A DNA stretch of 64,000 nt, taken from Streptomyces olindensis (GTDB taxonomy: Bacteria > Actinomycetota > Actinomycetes > Streptomycetales > Streptomycetaceae). The notes under the pieces were generated by a model that saw only the letters and a list, made by a program, of their open reading frames with translations, did not search any database and was not told the DNA's origin. The position numbers and the translations under genes were made by a program. Positions within the stretch are counted from its first letter, which is position 1. Each line of letters begins with the position of its first letter. Shown piece after piece: positions 18,282 to 27,413 of the stretch. Location: NCBI GenBank assembly GCA_000696115.1, contig JJOH01000025.1, positions 1-64,000 of the forward strand, given 5' to 3'.

Positions 18282-18605
18282 TCAGTGCGCCGAGCCCGAC
18301 AACTGCAGCCCGATCACGCCGATGATGACGAGGCTGATCGACACGATCTTCAGCGTCGACACCAGGTCACCCAGGAACACCATGCCGTAGATCGCCGTCC
18401 CCGCCGCCCCGATGCCGGTCCACACGGCGTAGGCGGGACCGACGTCGAGTCTCTTCAGGGCAAGGGTCAGCAGACCGAAGCTGCCGAGGGCGAAGACGCA
18501 GAACGCGACCGTCGGCCAGAGCCGGGTGAAGCCGTGCGACAACTTCAGACAGACGGCGAAGCCGGTCTCGAGCAATCCGGCCACGATGACCAGCAGCCAC
18601 GCCAT
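18282..18605 (-). CDS. SMR-family transporter, SugE/Gdx-like
   Basis: A 107-residue protein with four transmembrane helices and the essential membrane Glu at residue 13 (LLETGFAVCLK). The start AWLLVIVAGLLETGFAV and the GPAYAVWTGIGAAGTAIYG loop fit the SugE/Gdx branch, which exports guanidinium or quaternary cations by proton antiport. GGGAGG lies seven bases before the ATG. The gene is alone on its strand. No convincing guanidine riboswitch is present upstream. Confidence 0.88.
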   Translation of the reverse strand: MAWLLVIVAGLLETGFAVCLKLSHGFTRLWPTVAFCVFALGSFGLLTLALKRLDVGPAYAVWTGIGAAGTAIYGMVFLGDLVSTLKIVSISLVIIGVIGLQLSGSAH

Positions 18606-18724
18606 GTGTCGTCCTCCCGTAGCCCACGTTCAGTGACCGCTTCGTCGCGTTTTGCTCAGGCTTGCATCCGGCTTGGTGCGATTATGCACTTACCGTCCGC
18701 ACGTCATCACAAACAACGCGGAGG

Positions 18725-19735
18725 TCAGTCGCCTTCCTTGCGCTCCCGCGTGGCCAGCAGTCGCCGCAGCGAGTACAGCCGGGCCGGGTCGGCGTGCCCC
18801 TCGGTGACCCAGGCGTCCAGGGCGCAGTCCGGCTCGTCGTGACTGCACGCGCGCGGGCAGCCCTCGGTGCCCGGCTCCAGGTCGGGGAAGGCGTGGATGA
18901 CCCGGGACGGATCGACGTGGTTGAGCCCGAAGGACCGCACGCCCGGCGTGTCGATCACCCAGCCGTCGCTGTCGGACAGCGGCAGCGCCAGCGCCGAGGT
19001 GGTGGTGTGCCGGCCGCGGCCCGTCACCGCGTTCACATGTCCGGTCGAACGCCGCCGCTCCTGTGGCACCAGCGCGTTGACCAGGGTCGTCTTGCCGACA
19101 CCGGAGTGCCCGACGAACGCGGTGATCTTGCCGTCGAGCTGCTCGCGGACCCGCTCGACGGCGGCGCCGGACTCCAGTTCCGCGCGGCTGGTGACGACGT
19201 AGGGGATGTCGAGGTCGCCGTAGAGCTCCAGCAGCTTCTCGGGCGGGGCGAGGTCCGACTTGGTCAGCACCAGCAGCGGTTCCAGGCCACCGTCGTAGGC
19301 GGCGACCAGACAGCGGTCGATCAGGCGCGGCCGGGGCTCCGGGTCGGCGAGGGCGGTGACGACGGCGAGCTGGTCGGCGTTGGCGACGACCACGCGCTCG
19401 TACGGATCGTCGTCGTCCGCCGTGCGGCGCAGCACGGACGTGCGCTCCTCGATGCGCACGATCCTCGCCAGCGTGTCCTTCCTGCCCGACAGGTCGCCCA
19501 CGAGGGCCACCCGGTCACCGACCACGGCCGCCTTGCGGCCCAGCTCGCGGGCCTTCATCGCCATGACGACCCGGTCCTCGACGAGGCAGGTCAGGCGGCC
19601 CCGGTCGACGGTGAGGACGAGGCCCTCGGCGGCGTCCTCGTGCTTGGGCCGGATATTCGTCCGGGGCCGGGTGTTCCGGCGGCCCGGGCGGGTGCGGATG
19701 TCGTCCTCGTCGGTGTGCTTGCCGTAGCGGCGCAT
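18725..19735 (-). CDS. rsgA: Ribosome small-subunit GTPase RsgA
   Basis: A 336-residue circularly permuted GTPase that aids 30S maturation. An OB-fold (about residues 40-115) precedes G4 (TKSD), then G1 (GHSGVGKTTL) and G3 (DTPG). A C-terminal zinc site is formed by CPRACSH and CAL. ATG 19735 starts 17 bases after the aroA stop, so the two genes form an operon; the frame upstream of it overlaps aroA. Confidence 0.93.
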   Translation of the reverse strand: MRRYGKHTDEDDIRTRPGRRNTRPRTNIRPKHEDAAEGLVLTVDRGRLTCLVEDRVVMAMKARELGRKAAVVGDRVALVGDLSGRKDTLARIVRIEERTSVLRRTADDDDPYERVVVANADQLAVVTALADPEPRPRLIDRCLVAAYDGGLEPLLVLTKSDLAPPEKLLELYGDLDIPYVVTSRAELESGAAVERVREQLDGKITAFVGHSGVGKTTLVNALVPQERRRSTGHVNAVTGRGRHTTTSALALPLSDSDGWVIDTPGVRSFGLNHVDPSRVIHAFPDLEPGTEGCPRACSHDEPDCALDAWVTEGHADPARLYSLRRLLATRERKEGD

Positions 19736-19752
19736 GACCTGGTCCCCGCGTC

Positions 19753-21069
19753 CTACGCCCCGAGCATCCCGGTCCACAGGTCGGGGAAGTCGGGCAGGGT
19801 CTTGGCCGTCGTCGCCACGTTCTCGATCTGCACGCCCTCCACCGCGAGGCCGATGATCGCGCCGGCCGTGGCCATGCGGTGGTCGTCGTAGGTGTGGAAG
19901 ATCCCGCCGTGCAGCCGGCGCGGGCGGATGTGCAGGCCGTCGGCGGTCTCCGTGACGTCACCGCCCAGCTCGTTGATCTCCTTGGTCAGCGCCGCCAGCC
20001 GGTCCGTCTCGTGCAGGCGCAGGTGGGCGACGCCGCGCAGGGTCGACGGGGAGTCGGCGAGGGCCGCGACGGCGGCGATGCCCGGCGTCAGCTCGCCGAC
20101 CTCGCCCAGGTCGACGTCGATGCCGTGGACCGAGCCGGAGCCGGTGAACACCAGCCCGTACTCGGTCAGCTCGCAGGAGCCGCCCATCTCGGTGAAGATC
20201 TCGCGCAGCCGGTCACCGGGCTGGGTGGTGCGGGCCGGCCAGTCCGGGATGACGACCTTGCCGCCCGTGACCAGCGCAGCCGCCAGGAACGGCTGGGCGT
20301 TCGACAGGTCCGGCTCGATGACCAGGTCCCGGCCGAGCAGGGCGCCCGGCGTGACCCGCCAGACGTTCGGCTCGCCGCCCGACTCGGGCGTGTCCACCTG
20401 GGCGCCGACCGCGCGCAGCATGTCCACGGTCATGCGGATGTGCGGCATGGAGGGCAGCGTGGCGCCGGTGTGGCGGACCTCGACGCCCTGGTTGAAGCGC
20501 GGGCCGGACAGCAGCAGCGCGCTCACGAACTGCGACGAGGAGGACGCGTCGATCGCGACCGGGCCGCCGTCCAGGGCACCGCCGCCGTGCACGGTCAGCG
20601 GCAGCGCGCCGCGGCCGTCGTCGTCGATCCGGGCGCCGAGCTGACGCAGCGCGTCGATGACGCCGTTCAGGGGACGCTCGTAGGAGCGGGGGTCGCCGTC
20701 GAAGCGGACGGGGCCGTCGGCGAGCGCCGCGACCGGCGGCAGGAACCGCATCACCGTGCCCGCGTTGCCGACGTCGACCGTGGCCGGACCGCGCAGGCCC
20801 GTGGGGAGCACCCGCCAGGCCTCGCCCGTGCCGTCGGGGCCCACGCCCTCCTCGATCTCGATGCCCATCGCGCGCAGCGCGCCCGCCATCAGCAGGGTGT
20901 CGCGGGAGCGCAGGGGGCGGCGCAGCCAGCCCGGCTCCGAGGCGAGGGAGGCGAGGACCAGGGCGCGGTTGGTGACCGACTTGGACCCGGGCACGTGGAC
21001 CGTCGCGTCGACGGCTCCGCTCGCGTGCGGGGCGGGCCAGAGGGCGGTGTCTGCGGTGTTCGGGGCCAT
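19753..21069 (-). CDS. aroA: 3-phosphoshikimate 1-carboxyvinyltransferase (EPSP synthase)
   Basis: A 438-residue shikimate-pathway enzyme that joins phosphoenolpyruvate to shikimate-3-phosphate. The [11 protein letters not shown] substrate motif is at residues 27-37 and [10 protein letters not shown] at about 101-110. The usual RxKESDR region reads [12 protein letters not shown], with His in place of Lys. TAAAGT ends six bases before the ATG; AAAGG between them is too close for a normal ribosome site, so a leaderless message is likely. It leads the aroA-rsgA operon. Confidence 0.94.
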   Translation of the reverse strand: MAPNTADTALWPAPHASGAVDATVHVPGSKSVTNRALVLASLASEPGWLRRPLRSRDTLLMAGALRAMGIEIEEGVGPDGTGEAWRVLPTGLRGPATVDVGNAGTVMRFLPPVAALADGPVRFDGDPRSYERPLNGVIDALRQLGARIDDDGRGALPLTVHGGGALDGGPVAIDASSSSQFVSALLLSGPRFNQGVEVRHTGATLPSMPHIRMTVDMLRAVGAQVDTPESGGEPNVWRVTPGALLGRDLVIEPDLSNAQPFLAAALVTGGKVVIPDWPARTTQPGDRLREIFTEMGGSCELTEYGLVFTGSGSVHGIDVDLGEVGELTPGIAAVAALADSPSTLRGVAHLRLHETDRLAALTKEINELGGDVTETADGLHIRPRRLHGGIFHTYDDHRMATAGAIIGLAVEGVQIENVATTAKTLPDFPDLWTGMLGA

Positions 21070-21156
21070 GCCTTTACTTTATAAGCAGGCCGTCGCCGGA
21101 GTGCGGCGCCGCTGGGGCCGGTCGCGCCCACGCGGCACGGCGGTGCCGGCCCCCGG

Positions 21157-21879
21157 TCACATCTCCAGCAGCCAGCGCCCGCCCCCGATCAGCGAGCACA
21201 GCGACACGGCGTGGAACAGGAAGAACCACAACCCCGCCGGTACGTGCGTGAGCCGCGACAACTGGTCCGCGTCCGAGTCGCCCGCCCCGCCCCGCGCCCG
21301 CTTCGCCTGGAGTTCGAACGCCGGGCGCACCCCGCCGATCAGCAGGAACCACACCACCGCGTACGCGAACGCCGCCTGCACCTGGGGACCGGCCAGCCAG
21401 GACACCAGCACGAACATGCCGCCGGTGACGATCATCGTCAGGGCGCCGTAGGCGTTGCGGATCATCACGAGCATGGCCAGCAGCAGGGCCGTGGCCAGCC
21501 ACAGCAGCAGCGTGATGCGGCCGGCGCCGAGCAGGGCCGCGCCGCCGAGCCCGAGCAGGGGCGGGGCCGTGTAGCCGGAGGCCGCGGTGAGGATCATGCC
21601 GATGCCGTACGGCTTGCCGCGGCTGACGGTCAGGCCGCTGGTGTCCGAGTGCAGCCGTATGCCCGTCAGGGTGCGGCCGCTGAGCAGGGCCACCAGCCCG
21701 TGGCCGCCCTCGTGGGCGATGGTGATGGCGTTGCGCGAGATGCGCCACAGGCCGTGCGGTACCACCACGGCGAGCGCGGCGACCAGGGTCGCGATCACCA
21801 CCCACAGGTCGGGGTCGGGCTGGGTGCCGGACACCTCGTCCCAGAGGGACGCGAGCGAGGCGGTTGCGGTGCTGTCCAT
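21157..21879 (-). CDS. M50-type membrane metallopeptidase
   Basis: A 240-residue integral membrane protein with about six transmembrane segments. Zinc-binding AHEGGHG (HExxH) lies in the second segment, near residue 72, as in the M50 B-subfamily found in actinobacteria. The second metal-ligand motif of site-2 proteases is not evident. ATG 21879 is chosen; a longer frame to 21927 is possible but would overlap the promoter of the divergent SRAP gene. Confidence 0.82.
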   Translation of the reverse strand: MDSTATASLASLWDEVSGTQPDPDLWVVIATLVAALAVVVPHGLWRISRNAITIAHEGGHGLVALLSGRTLTGIRLHSDTSGLTVSRGKPYGIGMILTAASGYTAPPLLGLGGAALLGAGRITLLLWLATALLLAMLVMIRNAYGALTMIVTGGMFVLVSWLAGPQVQAAFAYAVVWFLLIGGVRPAFELQAKRARGGAGDSDADQLSRLTHVPAGLWFFLFHAVSLCSLIGGGRWLLEM

Positions 21880-21929
21880 GTGGGGCAATGGCTCCCTGTG
21901 GTCGGATGGAATCTGGCAGTGTGGCACGT

Positions 21930-22745
21930 ATGTGCGGACGGTATGCGGCGAGTCGTAGGCCAGAGGATCTCGCAGGAATCTTTGAGATCGAGAAGTGGGA
22001 GCCCGAGGAGACCCTCGAGCCCGACTACAACGTGGCGCCCACCAAGGAGGTCTACGCCGTCCTGGACCGCCCCCTGAAAGACGCGGACGAGCCGCGGCCG
22101 GTTCGGCAGCTGCGCACGCTGAAGTGGGGGCTCGTCCCGTCCTGGTCGAAGACCCCCGAGGGCGGCGCCCGGATGATCAACGCTCGCGCGGAGACCGTCC
22201 ACGAGAAGCCGTCCTACCGCCGCGCCTTCACCTCCCGGCGCTGCATTCTGCCCGCCGACGGCTACTACGAGTGGGTCACCGGCACGCAGGAGCGCGAGCT
22301 GGAGGTGGAGGGGAAGAAGAAGCGGCCCCGCAAGCAGCCGTACTTCGTGACCCCCGCGGACGGGTCGGTCTTCGCGATGGCCGGGCTGTACGAGTTCTGG
22401 CGGGACCGGACGCTGCCGGACGACCACCCGCAGGCCTGGTGGGTGACGTGTTCCGTCATCACCACCGAGGCCGAGCGGAGTCCGCTCGCCGTCGCCCCGG
22501 CCGAGGGGCCGCGGGCGCTGGCCGACATCCACCCCCGGATGCCGCTGATGCTCACGCCCGACCGCTGGGACGCCTGGCTCGACCCCTCCCGCACGGACGT
22601 GGACGACCTGCGCGAGCTGCTCGCCCCGCCGCCCGCCGGGCTGATGCGCGCCTACCCCGTCGCCACGGCCGTCAGCAACGTCCGCAACAACGGGCCGGAG
22701 CTGCTGAAGGAGCTGGAAGGGCCTGAAGAGGGCACACTCTTCTGA
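21930..22745 (+). CDS. SOS response-associated peptidase (SRAP/YedK/HMCES)
   Basis: A 271-residue SRAP protein. The start is fixed by Met-Cys-Gly-Arg-Tyr: after Met removal, Cys2 becomes the N-terminal residue that cross-links to abasic sites in single-stranded DNA. Other family signatures are NVAPTK, WGLVPSW, NARAET and DGYYEW. A lysine-rich insert lies near residues 120-130. No ribosome site is visible. The stop is one base before the GTG of the next gene. Confidence 0.92.
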   Translation: MCGRYAASRRPEDLAGIFEIEKWEPEETLEPDYNVAPTKEVYAVLDRPLKDADEPRPVRQLRTLKWGLVPSWSKTPEGGARMINARAETVHEKPSYRRAFTSRRCILPADGYYEWVTGTQERELEVEGKKKRPRKQPYFVTPADGSVFAMAGLYEFWRDRTLPDDHPQAWWVTCSVITTEAERSPLAVAPAEGPRALADIHPRMPLMLTPDRWDAWLDPSRTDVDDLRELLAPPPAGLMRAYPVATAVSNVRNNGPELLKELEGPEEGTLF

Positions 22746-22746
22746 C

Positions 22747-23403
22747 GTGACGAATGTGACGAAGGCGGCCCGTGAGACCACGGAGACCGTCGAGACCGAG
22801 GCCGGAACCGCCCGCATCACCTGGCATCCGGCCAGGAAGGCCCGGCTGGTCCTCGCCGTCAGCCACGGCGCCGGCGGCGGCATCGAGGCCCGCGACCTGA
22901 AGGCCCTCGCCGCCGTCCTGCCCGGCCACGGCGTGACCGTTGCCCGCGTGGAGCAGCCGTGGCGCGTGGCCGGGAAGAAGCTCGCACCCGCGCCGAAGAC
23001 CCTGGACACCGGCTGGCGGGGCATCTGGCCCGCGCTGACCGCGCCCGGACTGCCCGTGGTGTCCGGCGGGCGCAGTGCCGGAGCCCGGGTCGCCTGCCGC
23101 ACCGCCGGCGAGCTGGGCGCCCACGCCGTGCTCGCGCTCAGCTTCCCGCTCCACCCGCCGGGCAAGCCGGAGAAGTCCCGCGCCGAGGAGCTGCTGGGCG
23201 CCGGCGTGCCCACCCTGGTCGTCCAGGGCGGCAACGACCCGTTCGGCAAGCCGGAGGAGTTCCCCGAGGGGCCGTACGAGCTCGTGGAGGTCCCGTACAG
23301 CGATCATGGCTTCGCCGTGCCGAAACGTGCGGAGATCTCGCAGGACGAGGCCGTGGCGGTCATCACGGACGCGGTCGTGGAGTGGACCGGGTCACTCGGG
23401 TAA
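22747..23403 (+). CDS. Alpha/beta hydrolase family protein (KANL3/Tex30-like)
   Basis: A 218-residue alpha/beta hydrolase. The oxyanion strand SHGAGGG is at residues 39-45, the nucleophile elbow GRSAG near 109, Asp in GGNDPFG and His in SDHGFAV, so a complete Ser-Asp-His triad is visible. The substrate is unknown. GTG 22747 follows the SRAP stop by one base, so the genes are coupled. Confidence 0.85.
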   Translation: MTNVTKAARETTETVETEAGTARITWHPARKARLVLAVSHGAGGGIEARDLKALAAVLPGHGVTVARVEQPWRVAGKKLAPAPKTLDTGWRGIWPALTAPGLPVVSGGRSAGARVACRTAGELGAHAVLALSFPLHPPGKPEKSRAEELLGAGVPTLVVQGGNDPFGKPEEFPEGPYELVEVPYSDHGFAVPKRAEISQDEAVAVITDAVVEWTGSLG

Positions 23404-23410
23404 AGCTTCG

Positions 23411-23436
23411 GGAATGCCGGGACGGCGAGCGCTGTT
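23411..23436 (+). promoter_or_regulatory. Sigma-R dependent promoter upstream of sigR
   Basis: GGAAT (23411-23415) is followed after exactly 18 bases by GTT (23434-23436), a perfect match to the published sigma-R consensus. It lies about 60 bases before the ATG of the long sigma-R form and would give positive autoregulation. Confidence 0.85.
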
Positions 23437-23494
23437 GTGCGGGACGTACGTGCTGGAGACCAGCACCGACGTCGTAGGAGAGGGAGTCCGCCGC

Positions 23495-23659
23495 ATGGGT
23501 TCGACCATCTGCCCGACCCGCAGCAGCCGTGCCGACCTGGACTGGACGGTGCTGCACGCGGGCAAGACCGCCTCTATTCGGGCGGCGGGCGGACCGGATC
23601 GTCGTCTATCCTCCGATTCGGGTGAGACCGGTCTCGGTCTCACGAGAACACCGGAGGAG
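23495..23659 (+). other. In-frame N-terminal extension giving the longer sigma-R' isoform
   Basis: ATG 23495, preceded by GGAGAGGGAG, opens a frame continuous with sigR. It adds exactly 55 codons before GTG 23660. This equals the 55-residue extension described for the unstable sigma-R' of S. coelicolor (from memory). It carries one Cys and no known domain. Confidence 0.75.
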
Positions 23660-24346
23660 GTGGGTCCGGTCACTGGGACCGACGCAGGGACCGAACACGG
23701 CCAGGCGGAGCAGCCCGAGGGCCAGGGCGGCACGGGCGCGGAGACGGCCGCGGAGCGCAGCGCGCGCTTCGAGCGGGACGCGCTCGAGTTCCTCGACCAG
23801 ATGTACTCGGCCGCGCTGCGCATGACGCGCAACCCGGCCGATGCCGAGGACCTGGTGCAGGAGACGTACGCCAAGGCGTACGCGTCCTTCCACCAGTTCC
23901 GTGAGGGCACCAACCTCAAGGCGTGGCTGTACCGGATCCTCACCAACACCTTCATCAACTCGTACCGCAAGAAGCAGCGGGAACCGCAGCGCTCGGCGGC
24001 CGAGGAGATCGAGGACTGGCAGCTCGCCCGCGCCGAGTCGCACATGTCGACGGGTCTGCGCTCCGCGGAGTCGCAGGCGCTCGACCACCTGCCCGACTCG
24101 GACGTGAAGGAAGCGCTCCAGGCGATCCCCGAGGAGTTCCGCATCGCCGTCTATCTGGCGGACGTCGAGGGCTTTGCCTACAAGGAGATCGCCGACATCA
24201 TGGGGACACCCATCGGTACGGTGATGTCCCGGCTGCACCGGGGCCGCCGTCAGCTGCGCGGCATGCTGGAGGACTACGCCCGCGAGCGGGGGATGGTTCC
24301 GGCCGGCGCCGGAGAGTCGAACGAAGCGAAAGGCTCGGGGTCATGA
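23660..24346 (+). CDS. sigR: ECF sigma factor SigR (thiol-oxidative stress)
   Basis: A 228-residue group IV sigma factor. Region 2 spans about residues 40-110 ([36 protein letters not shown]) and region 4 about 140-205 ([32 protein letters not shown]). It directs transcription of thioredoxin and other thiol-homeostasis genes when released from RsrA. GTG 23660 abuts GGAGGAG, so exact initiation may be a few codons later. The stop overlaps rsrA by four bases. The upstream sigma-R promoter makes the long form. Confidence 0.95.
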   Translation: MGPVTGTDAGTEHGQAEQPEGQGGTGAETAAERSARFERDALEFLDQMYSAALRMTRNPADAEDLVQETYAKAYASFHQFREGTNLKAWLYRILTNTFINSYRKKQREPQRSAAEEIEDWQLARAESHMSTGLRSAESQALDHLPDSDVKEALQAIPEEFRIAVYLADVEGFAYKEIADIMGTPIGTVMSRLHRGRRQLRGMLEDYARERGMVPAGAGESNEAKGSGS

Positions 24347-24654
24347 GCTGCGGAGAGCCGCACGAGACGGATTGCAGCGAAATCCTCGATCATCTCTACG
24401 AGTTCCTCGACCGTGAGATGCCGGACTCGGACTGCGTGAAGTTCGAGCACCACTTCGAGGAGTGCTCGCCGTGTCTGGAGAAGTACGGCCTGGAGCAGGC
24501 CGTGAAGAAGCTCGTCAAGCGCTGCTGCGGGCATGACGACGTGCCGGGCGACCTGCGCGCCAAGGTCATGGGGCGGATCGAGCTGATCCGCTCCGGCCAG
24601 GCCGTCCCCGAGCAGGACGTCACGGCCTCGCCCGCCACACCGCAGGAGTCCTGA
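24343..24654 (+). CDS. rsrA: Redox-sensitive zinc anti-sigma factor RsrA
   Basis: A 103-residue ZAS-family anti-sigma factor. The zinc ligands known in S. coelicolor RsrA are all present at the same positions: Cys11, His37, Cys41 and Cys44 (HFEECSPC is the H-x3-C-x2-C motif). Cys3, Cys31, Cys61 and Cys62 are also conserved. Under reducing conditions zinc-RsrA holds SigR; disulphide formation expels zinc and frees it. ATG overlaps the sigR stop (ATGA). Confidence 0.96.
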   Translation: MSCGEPHETDCSEILDHLYEFLDREMPDSDCVKFEHHFEECSPCLEKYGLEQAVKKLVKRCCGHDDVPGDLRAKVMGRIELIRSGQAVPEQDVTASPATPQES

Positions 24655-24807
24655 GACTCCCGCCCCTTTCCGACTACCCCGCCCCCGGGGCGGGCAGTCA
24701 TCCTCGAACGCGTCACTCGAACGTGCTAACCCGCGGGTCATCCGCCCGCGGAGCCCCCGCCACCGTCCTAGGCTCCGGGCCTGACGGTCATGGCCGGGGA
24801 GGGGCTC

Positions 24808-26166
24808 ATGGAAGCGGTACCGGCGCGGGTACGGACGTACGTCGCCTGTGTCGCCGTCGCGGCCCTGCTCTGCCTGCTGCCCCTGCCGGGCATCCGCACG
24901 CCCTGGTGGGCGGTGGCACTGCTCGCCGCGCTGTACGCGGGCTGCGAGCGCGTCGCCCGGTCCCGGTTCGTCGGGATCTCCCATCCGGCCGGGACCTTCT
25001 ACCCCGTGCTGCTCGCCGGTGCCTTCCTGCTGCCCGCGCCCGCCGCCGCCCTGGTGGCGGTACCCGGTGCGCTGCTCTCGCAGGTCGAGCACCGGCCCGT
25101 GGCGCTGCGGCGGATCTGGCGGGCCGCCCAGCTCGTCCTCGGGGTGTGGGCCGCGGCCAGGACGCACTGGCTGCTCGGCGGCCGGGACGCGGTCGCCGCC
25201 GGCGACGTGCCCTACGCGCTGGGGCCGGCCGGGGCGGCGGTGCTGGTGTTCTGCCTGGTGCTCGCCGTGCTGGACGGCGGGATCCTCGCCGTCGCCGAGC
25301 GGGTGCCGGTGCGGCGGGCCTGGCGGGGACTCGTGGCGCGCTCGCTCGCGCCGATCGCCGTGCACGGGCTGGCCGGGCTGATGATGGCCGTGCTGTGGCG
25401 CAGCCCCTACGGGCCCGTGGCCGCCCTGCTCGTGCTGCTGCCGATGTGCGTCTCGTGGTGGGCGTTCGCCCAGTACCACCGGGAACGGGCCGCCCACCAG
25501 GCGACCATCCGGGCCCTGGTGCAGGCCGTCGACATCAAGGACGGGTACACGCGCGGGCACAGCGAGCGCGTCGGGCAGGCCTCCATGATGATCGCCCGCG
25601 AGCTGGGCATGGACGACGAGCGCGTCGAGGTGCTCCGCTTCGCCGGGATCCTGCACGACGTGGGCAAACTCGGCGTGCCCACCCGGCTGCTCCGGAAGAA
25701 CGGGCCGCTGACGCCCGAGGAGCGGCGGGTGATCGAACTGCACCCCGAGTACGGGCACGAGATGGTGCGCGGCATCGGCTTCCTCGGCGAGGCCCGGGCC
25801 GCCGTGCTGCACCACCACGAACGGCTGGACGGCAGCGGCTACCCGTACGGCCTGGTGGGTCGTCAGATCCCGGAGTCGGCGCGGGTCGTGGCGGTCGCGG
25901 ACGCCTTCGACGCCATGACCTCCAACCGCTGCTACAGCAGGGCCCGGCCCGTGCCGGTGGCCCTGGCGGAGCTGGAGCGGTGCGCGGGCAGCCAGTTCGA
26001 CCCCGTGATGGTCGCCGCTCTCGTCGAGGCCGTGGGGCGGACGGGATGGCGCCCCGCCGTGACCGCCGACGACATCGAGGACACCGAGGGCGCGCAGGAC
26101 GTCCGCCCGCCCCGTGTGCCCCCGCCCGGCGCTCCCGTCTCCAGCCCGCCCGGAGCACACCGATGA
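24808..26166 (+). CDS. Membrane HD-GYP domain protein
   Basis: A 452-residue protein with about seven hydrophobic segments in residues 1-215 (MASE-like, no known ligand) and an HD-GYP domain at about 225-400. All signature parts are there: HSERV, HDVGKLG, HHHERLDGSGYP and DAFDAMTS. Such domains hydrolyse cyclic dinucleotides, usually c-di-GMP; activity is inferred only. ATG 24808 has GGAGG five bases upstream and is preferred to ATG 24790. The stop overlaps the next gene by four bases. Confidence 0.9.
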   Translation: MEAVPARVRTYVACVAVAALLCLLPLPGIRTPWWAVALLAALYAGCERVARSRFVGISHPAGTFYPVLLAGAFLLPAPAAALVAVPGALLSQVEHRPVALRRIWRAAQLVLGVWAAARTHWLLGGRDAVAAGDVPYALGPAGAAVLVFCLVLAVLDGGILAVAERVPVRRAWRGLVARSLAPIAVHGLAGLMMAVLWRSPYGPVAALLVLLPMCVSWWAFAQYHRERAAHQATIRALVQAVDIKDGYTRGHSERVGQASMMIARELGMDDERVEVLRFAGILHDVGKLGVPTRLLRKNGPLTPEERRVIELHPEYGHEMVRGIGFLGEARAAVLHHHERLDGSGYPYGLVGRQIPESARVVAVADAFDAMTSNRCYSRARPVPVALAELERCAGSQFDPVMVAALVEAVGRTGWRPAVTADDIEDTEGAQDVRPPRVPPPGAPVSSPPGAHR

Positions 26167-27410
26167 GGCCGCACCGGCAGCCCCCGCTCCTCACCCTCGT
26201 CCACGCCTGTGCCGCCCTGCTCGCCGCCGGATCCCTCGCGGTCACCCTCTACAGCGGACTCGAGGAACGCCGGGTCGCGCTCGCCTTCGGCGTCCTCGTC
26301 ACCGTCGGGGAACTCGCCCGGCGCAACGACGCGCAGGTCAGGGAGCCCGCGCCGCTCGGCGCCGCCGCGGCCCTGTCGTACGCGCTGCTCGGTGAGGCCG
26401 GCGGCCGGGCCACCCACCACGGTCCCGCCCAGGTCGTCGCCGTCGTCCTGGCCGCCTCGCTGCTCGGCAGCGTGCCGCACGTCGCACGCGGCCAGGGGCC
26501 CACGCTCGACCACCTGGCGCGCCGCGTCCTCACCGTCGGCTTCGTCGCCGTGTGCTTCCAGCCCCCCTACAACCGCGGCATGTTCGACGACTGGGGCGGC
26601 CCCGCCTACGCGCTGCTGCTGCTCGCGCTGCTGTCCCTGACCGCCCTGTGCGACGCCGTGCTCGCCGCCGCACTCGCCCACTCCCGCACCGGCTGGCCCT
26701 TCGGGCCGGTGCTGCGGGACGAGCTGCGGGCCCTGTACGGCATCGGGTCCGCCGTCATCGCGACCGGGGCGGTGATGGCGCTGGCGGTCGCCGTCGTGGG
26801 GCTGTGGGCGCTGCCCGTCTTCTCCGTGCCGCTGCTGCTCGCCCAGATGTCGTTCCGGCGGTACGCGGCCGTCCGGGCGACCTACCGGCAGACCATCGCC
26901 TCCCTCGCCCGGGCCACCGAGGTCGCCGGGTACACCCCCTGCGGGCACGCCCGGCGGGTCGCCGCGCTCAGCCAGGCCGTCGGGCGGGACCTGGGCCTGA
27001 CCGAGCCCGAGCTGGCCGTGCTGGAGTACGCCGCGCTCATGCACGACATCGGCCAGCTCAGCCTCGTCGACCCGGTGCCGGCGGGCGCCACCGCCGGCCT
27101 GCCCGCCGCGGAACAGCGGCGGATCGCGCTGCTCGGCGGCGCCGTCGTACGGCAGACGGGCGTCGACGAGGCGGTCGCCGTGGTCGTGGAGCGGCAGGCC
27201 GACCCCTACGCGGAGCAGCCGCTCGCCGCGCGCATCGTCCGGGCCGTGAACGCGTACGAGGAGAAGTCCCGGGAAGGCGGGCCCGGCGGGCCGCTGACGG
27301 CGCTGGAGGAACTCCGGCTCGCCACCGCCGGGGAGTACGCCCCGGAGGTGGTGGAATCACTGGCCCGGGTACTGGCAAGGAGCAGTCTGACCCTGCCCCT
27401 GGCTGGGTAA
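26163..27410 (+). CDS. Membrane protein with degenerate HD domain
   Basis: A 415-residue paralogue-like partner of the preceding gene: several membrane segments (residues 10-240), then an HD domain with GHARRVAALS and HDIGQLSL. The catalytic Lys of HDxGK is Gln, and the HHERxDGxGYP motif is missing, so it is probably inactive as a phosphodiesterase and may sense or regulate. ATG 26163 overlaps the upstream stop (ATGA), so the two are translated together and may form a complex. Confidence 0.87.
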   Translation: MRPHRQPPLLTLVHACAALLAAGSLAVTLYSGLEERRVALAFGVLVTVGELARRNDAQVREPAPLGAAAALSYALLGEAGGRATHHGPAQVVAVVLAASLLGSVPHVARGQGPTLDHLARRVLTVGFVAVCFQPPYNRGMFDDWGGPAYALLLLALLSLTALCDAVLAAALAHSRTGWPFGPVLRDELRALYGIGSAVIATGAVMALAVAVVGLWALPVFSVPLLLAQMSFRRYAAVRATYRQTIASLARATEVAGYTPCGHARRVAALSQAVGRDLGLTEPELAVLEYAALMHDIGQLSLVDPVPAGATAGLPAAEQRRIALLGGAVVRQTGVDEAVAVVVERQADPYAEQPLAARIVRAVNAYEEKSREGGPGGPLTALEELRLATAGEYAPEVVESLARVLARSSLTLPLAG

Positions 27411-27413
27411 CCC

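Noticed and set aside
18606-18724. Guanidine-II (mini-ykkC) riboswitch before the SMR gene
   Set aside because: Two ACGR tetranucleotides occur on the minus strand, but neither is closed by a proper stem, so the two-hairpin motif is not supported.
24660-24700. Terminator after rsrA
   Set aside because: A CCCGCC/GGCGGG hairpin is possible but only 6 bp with GC-only composition, too weak to call.
24274-26160. 628-codon minus-strand frame opposite rsrA and the HD-GYP gene
   Set aside because: Shadow frame; product is His/Gln/Arg/Gly-rich low complexity.
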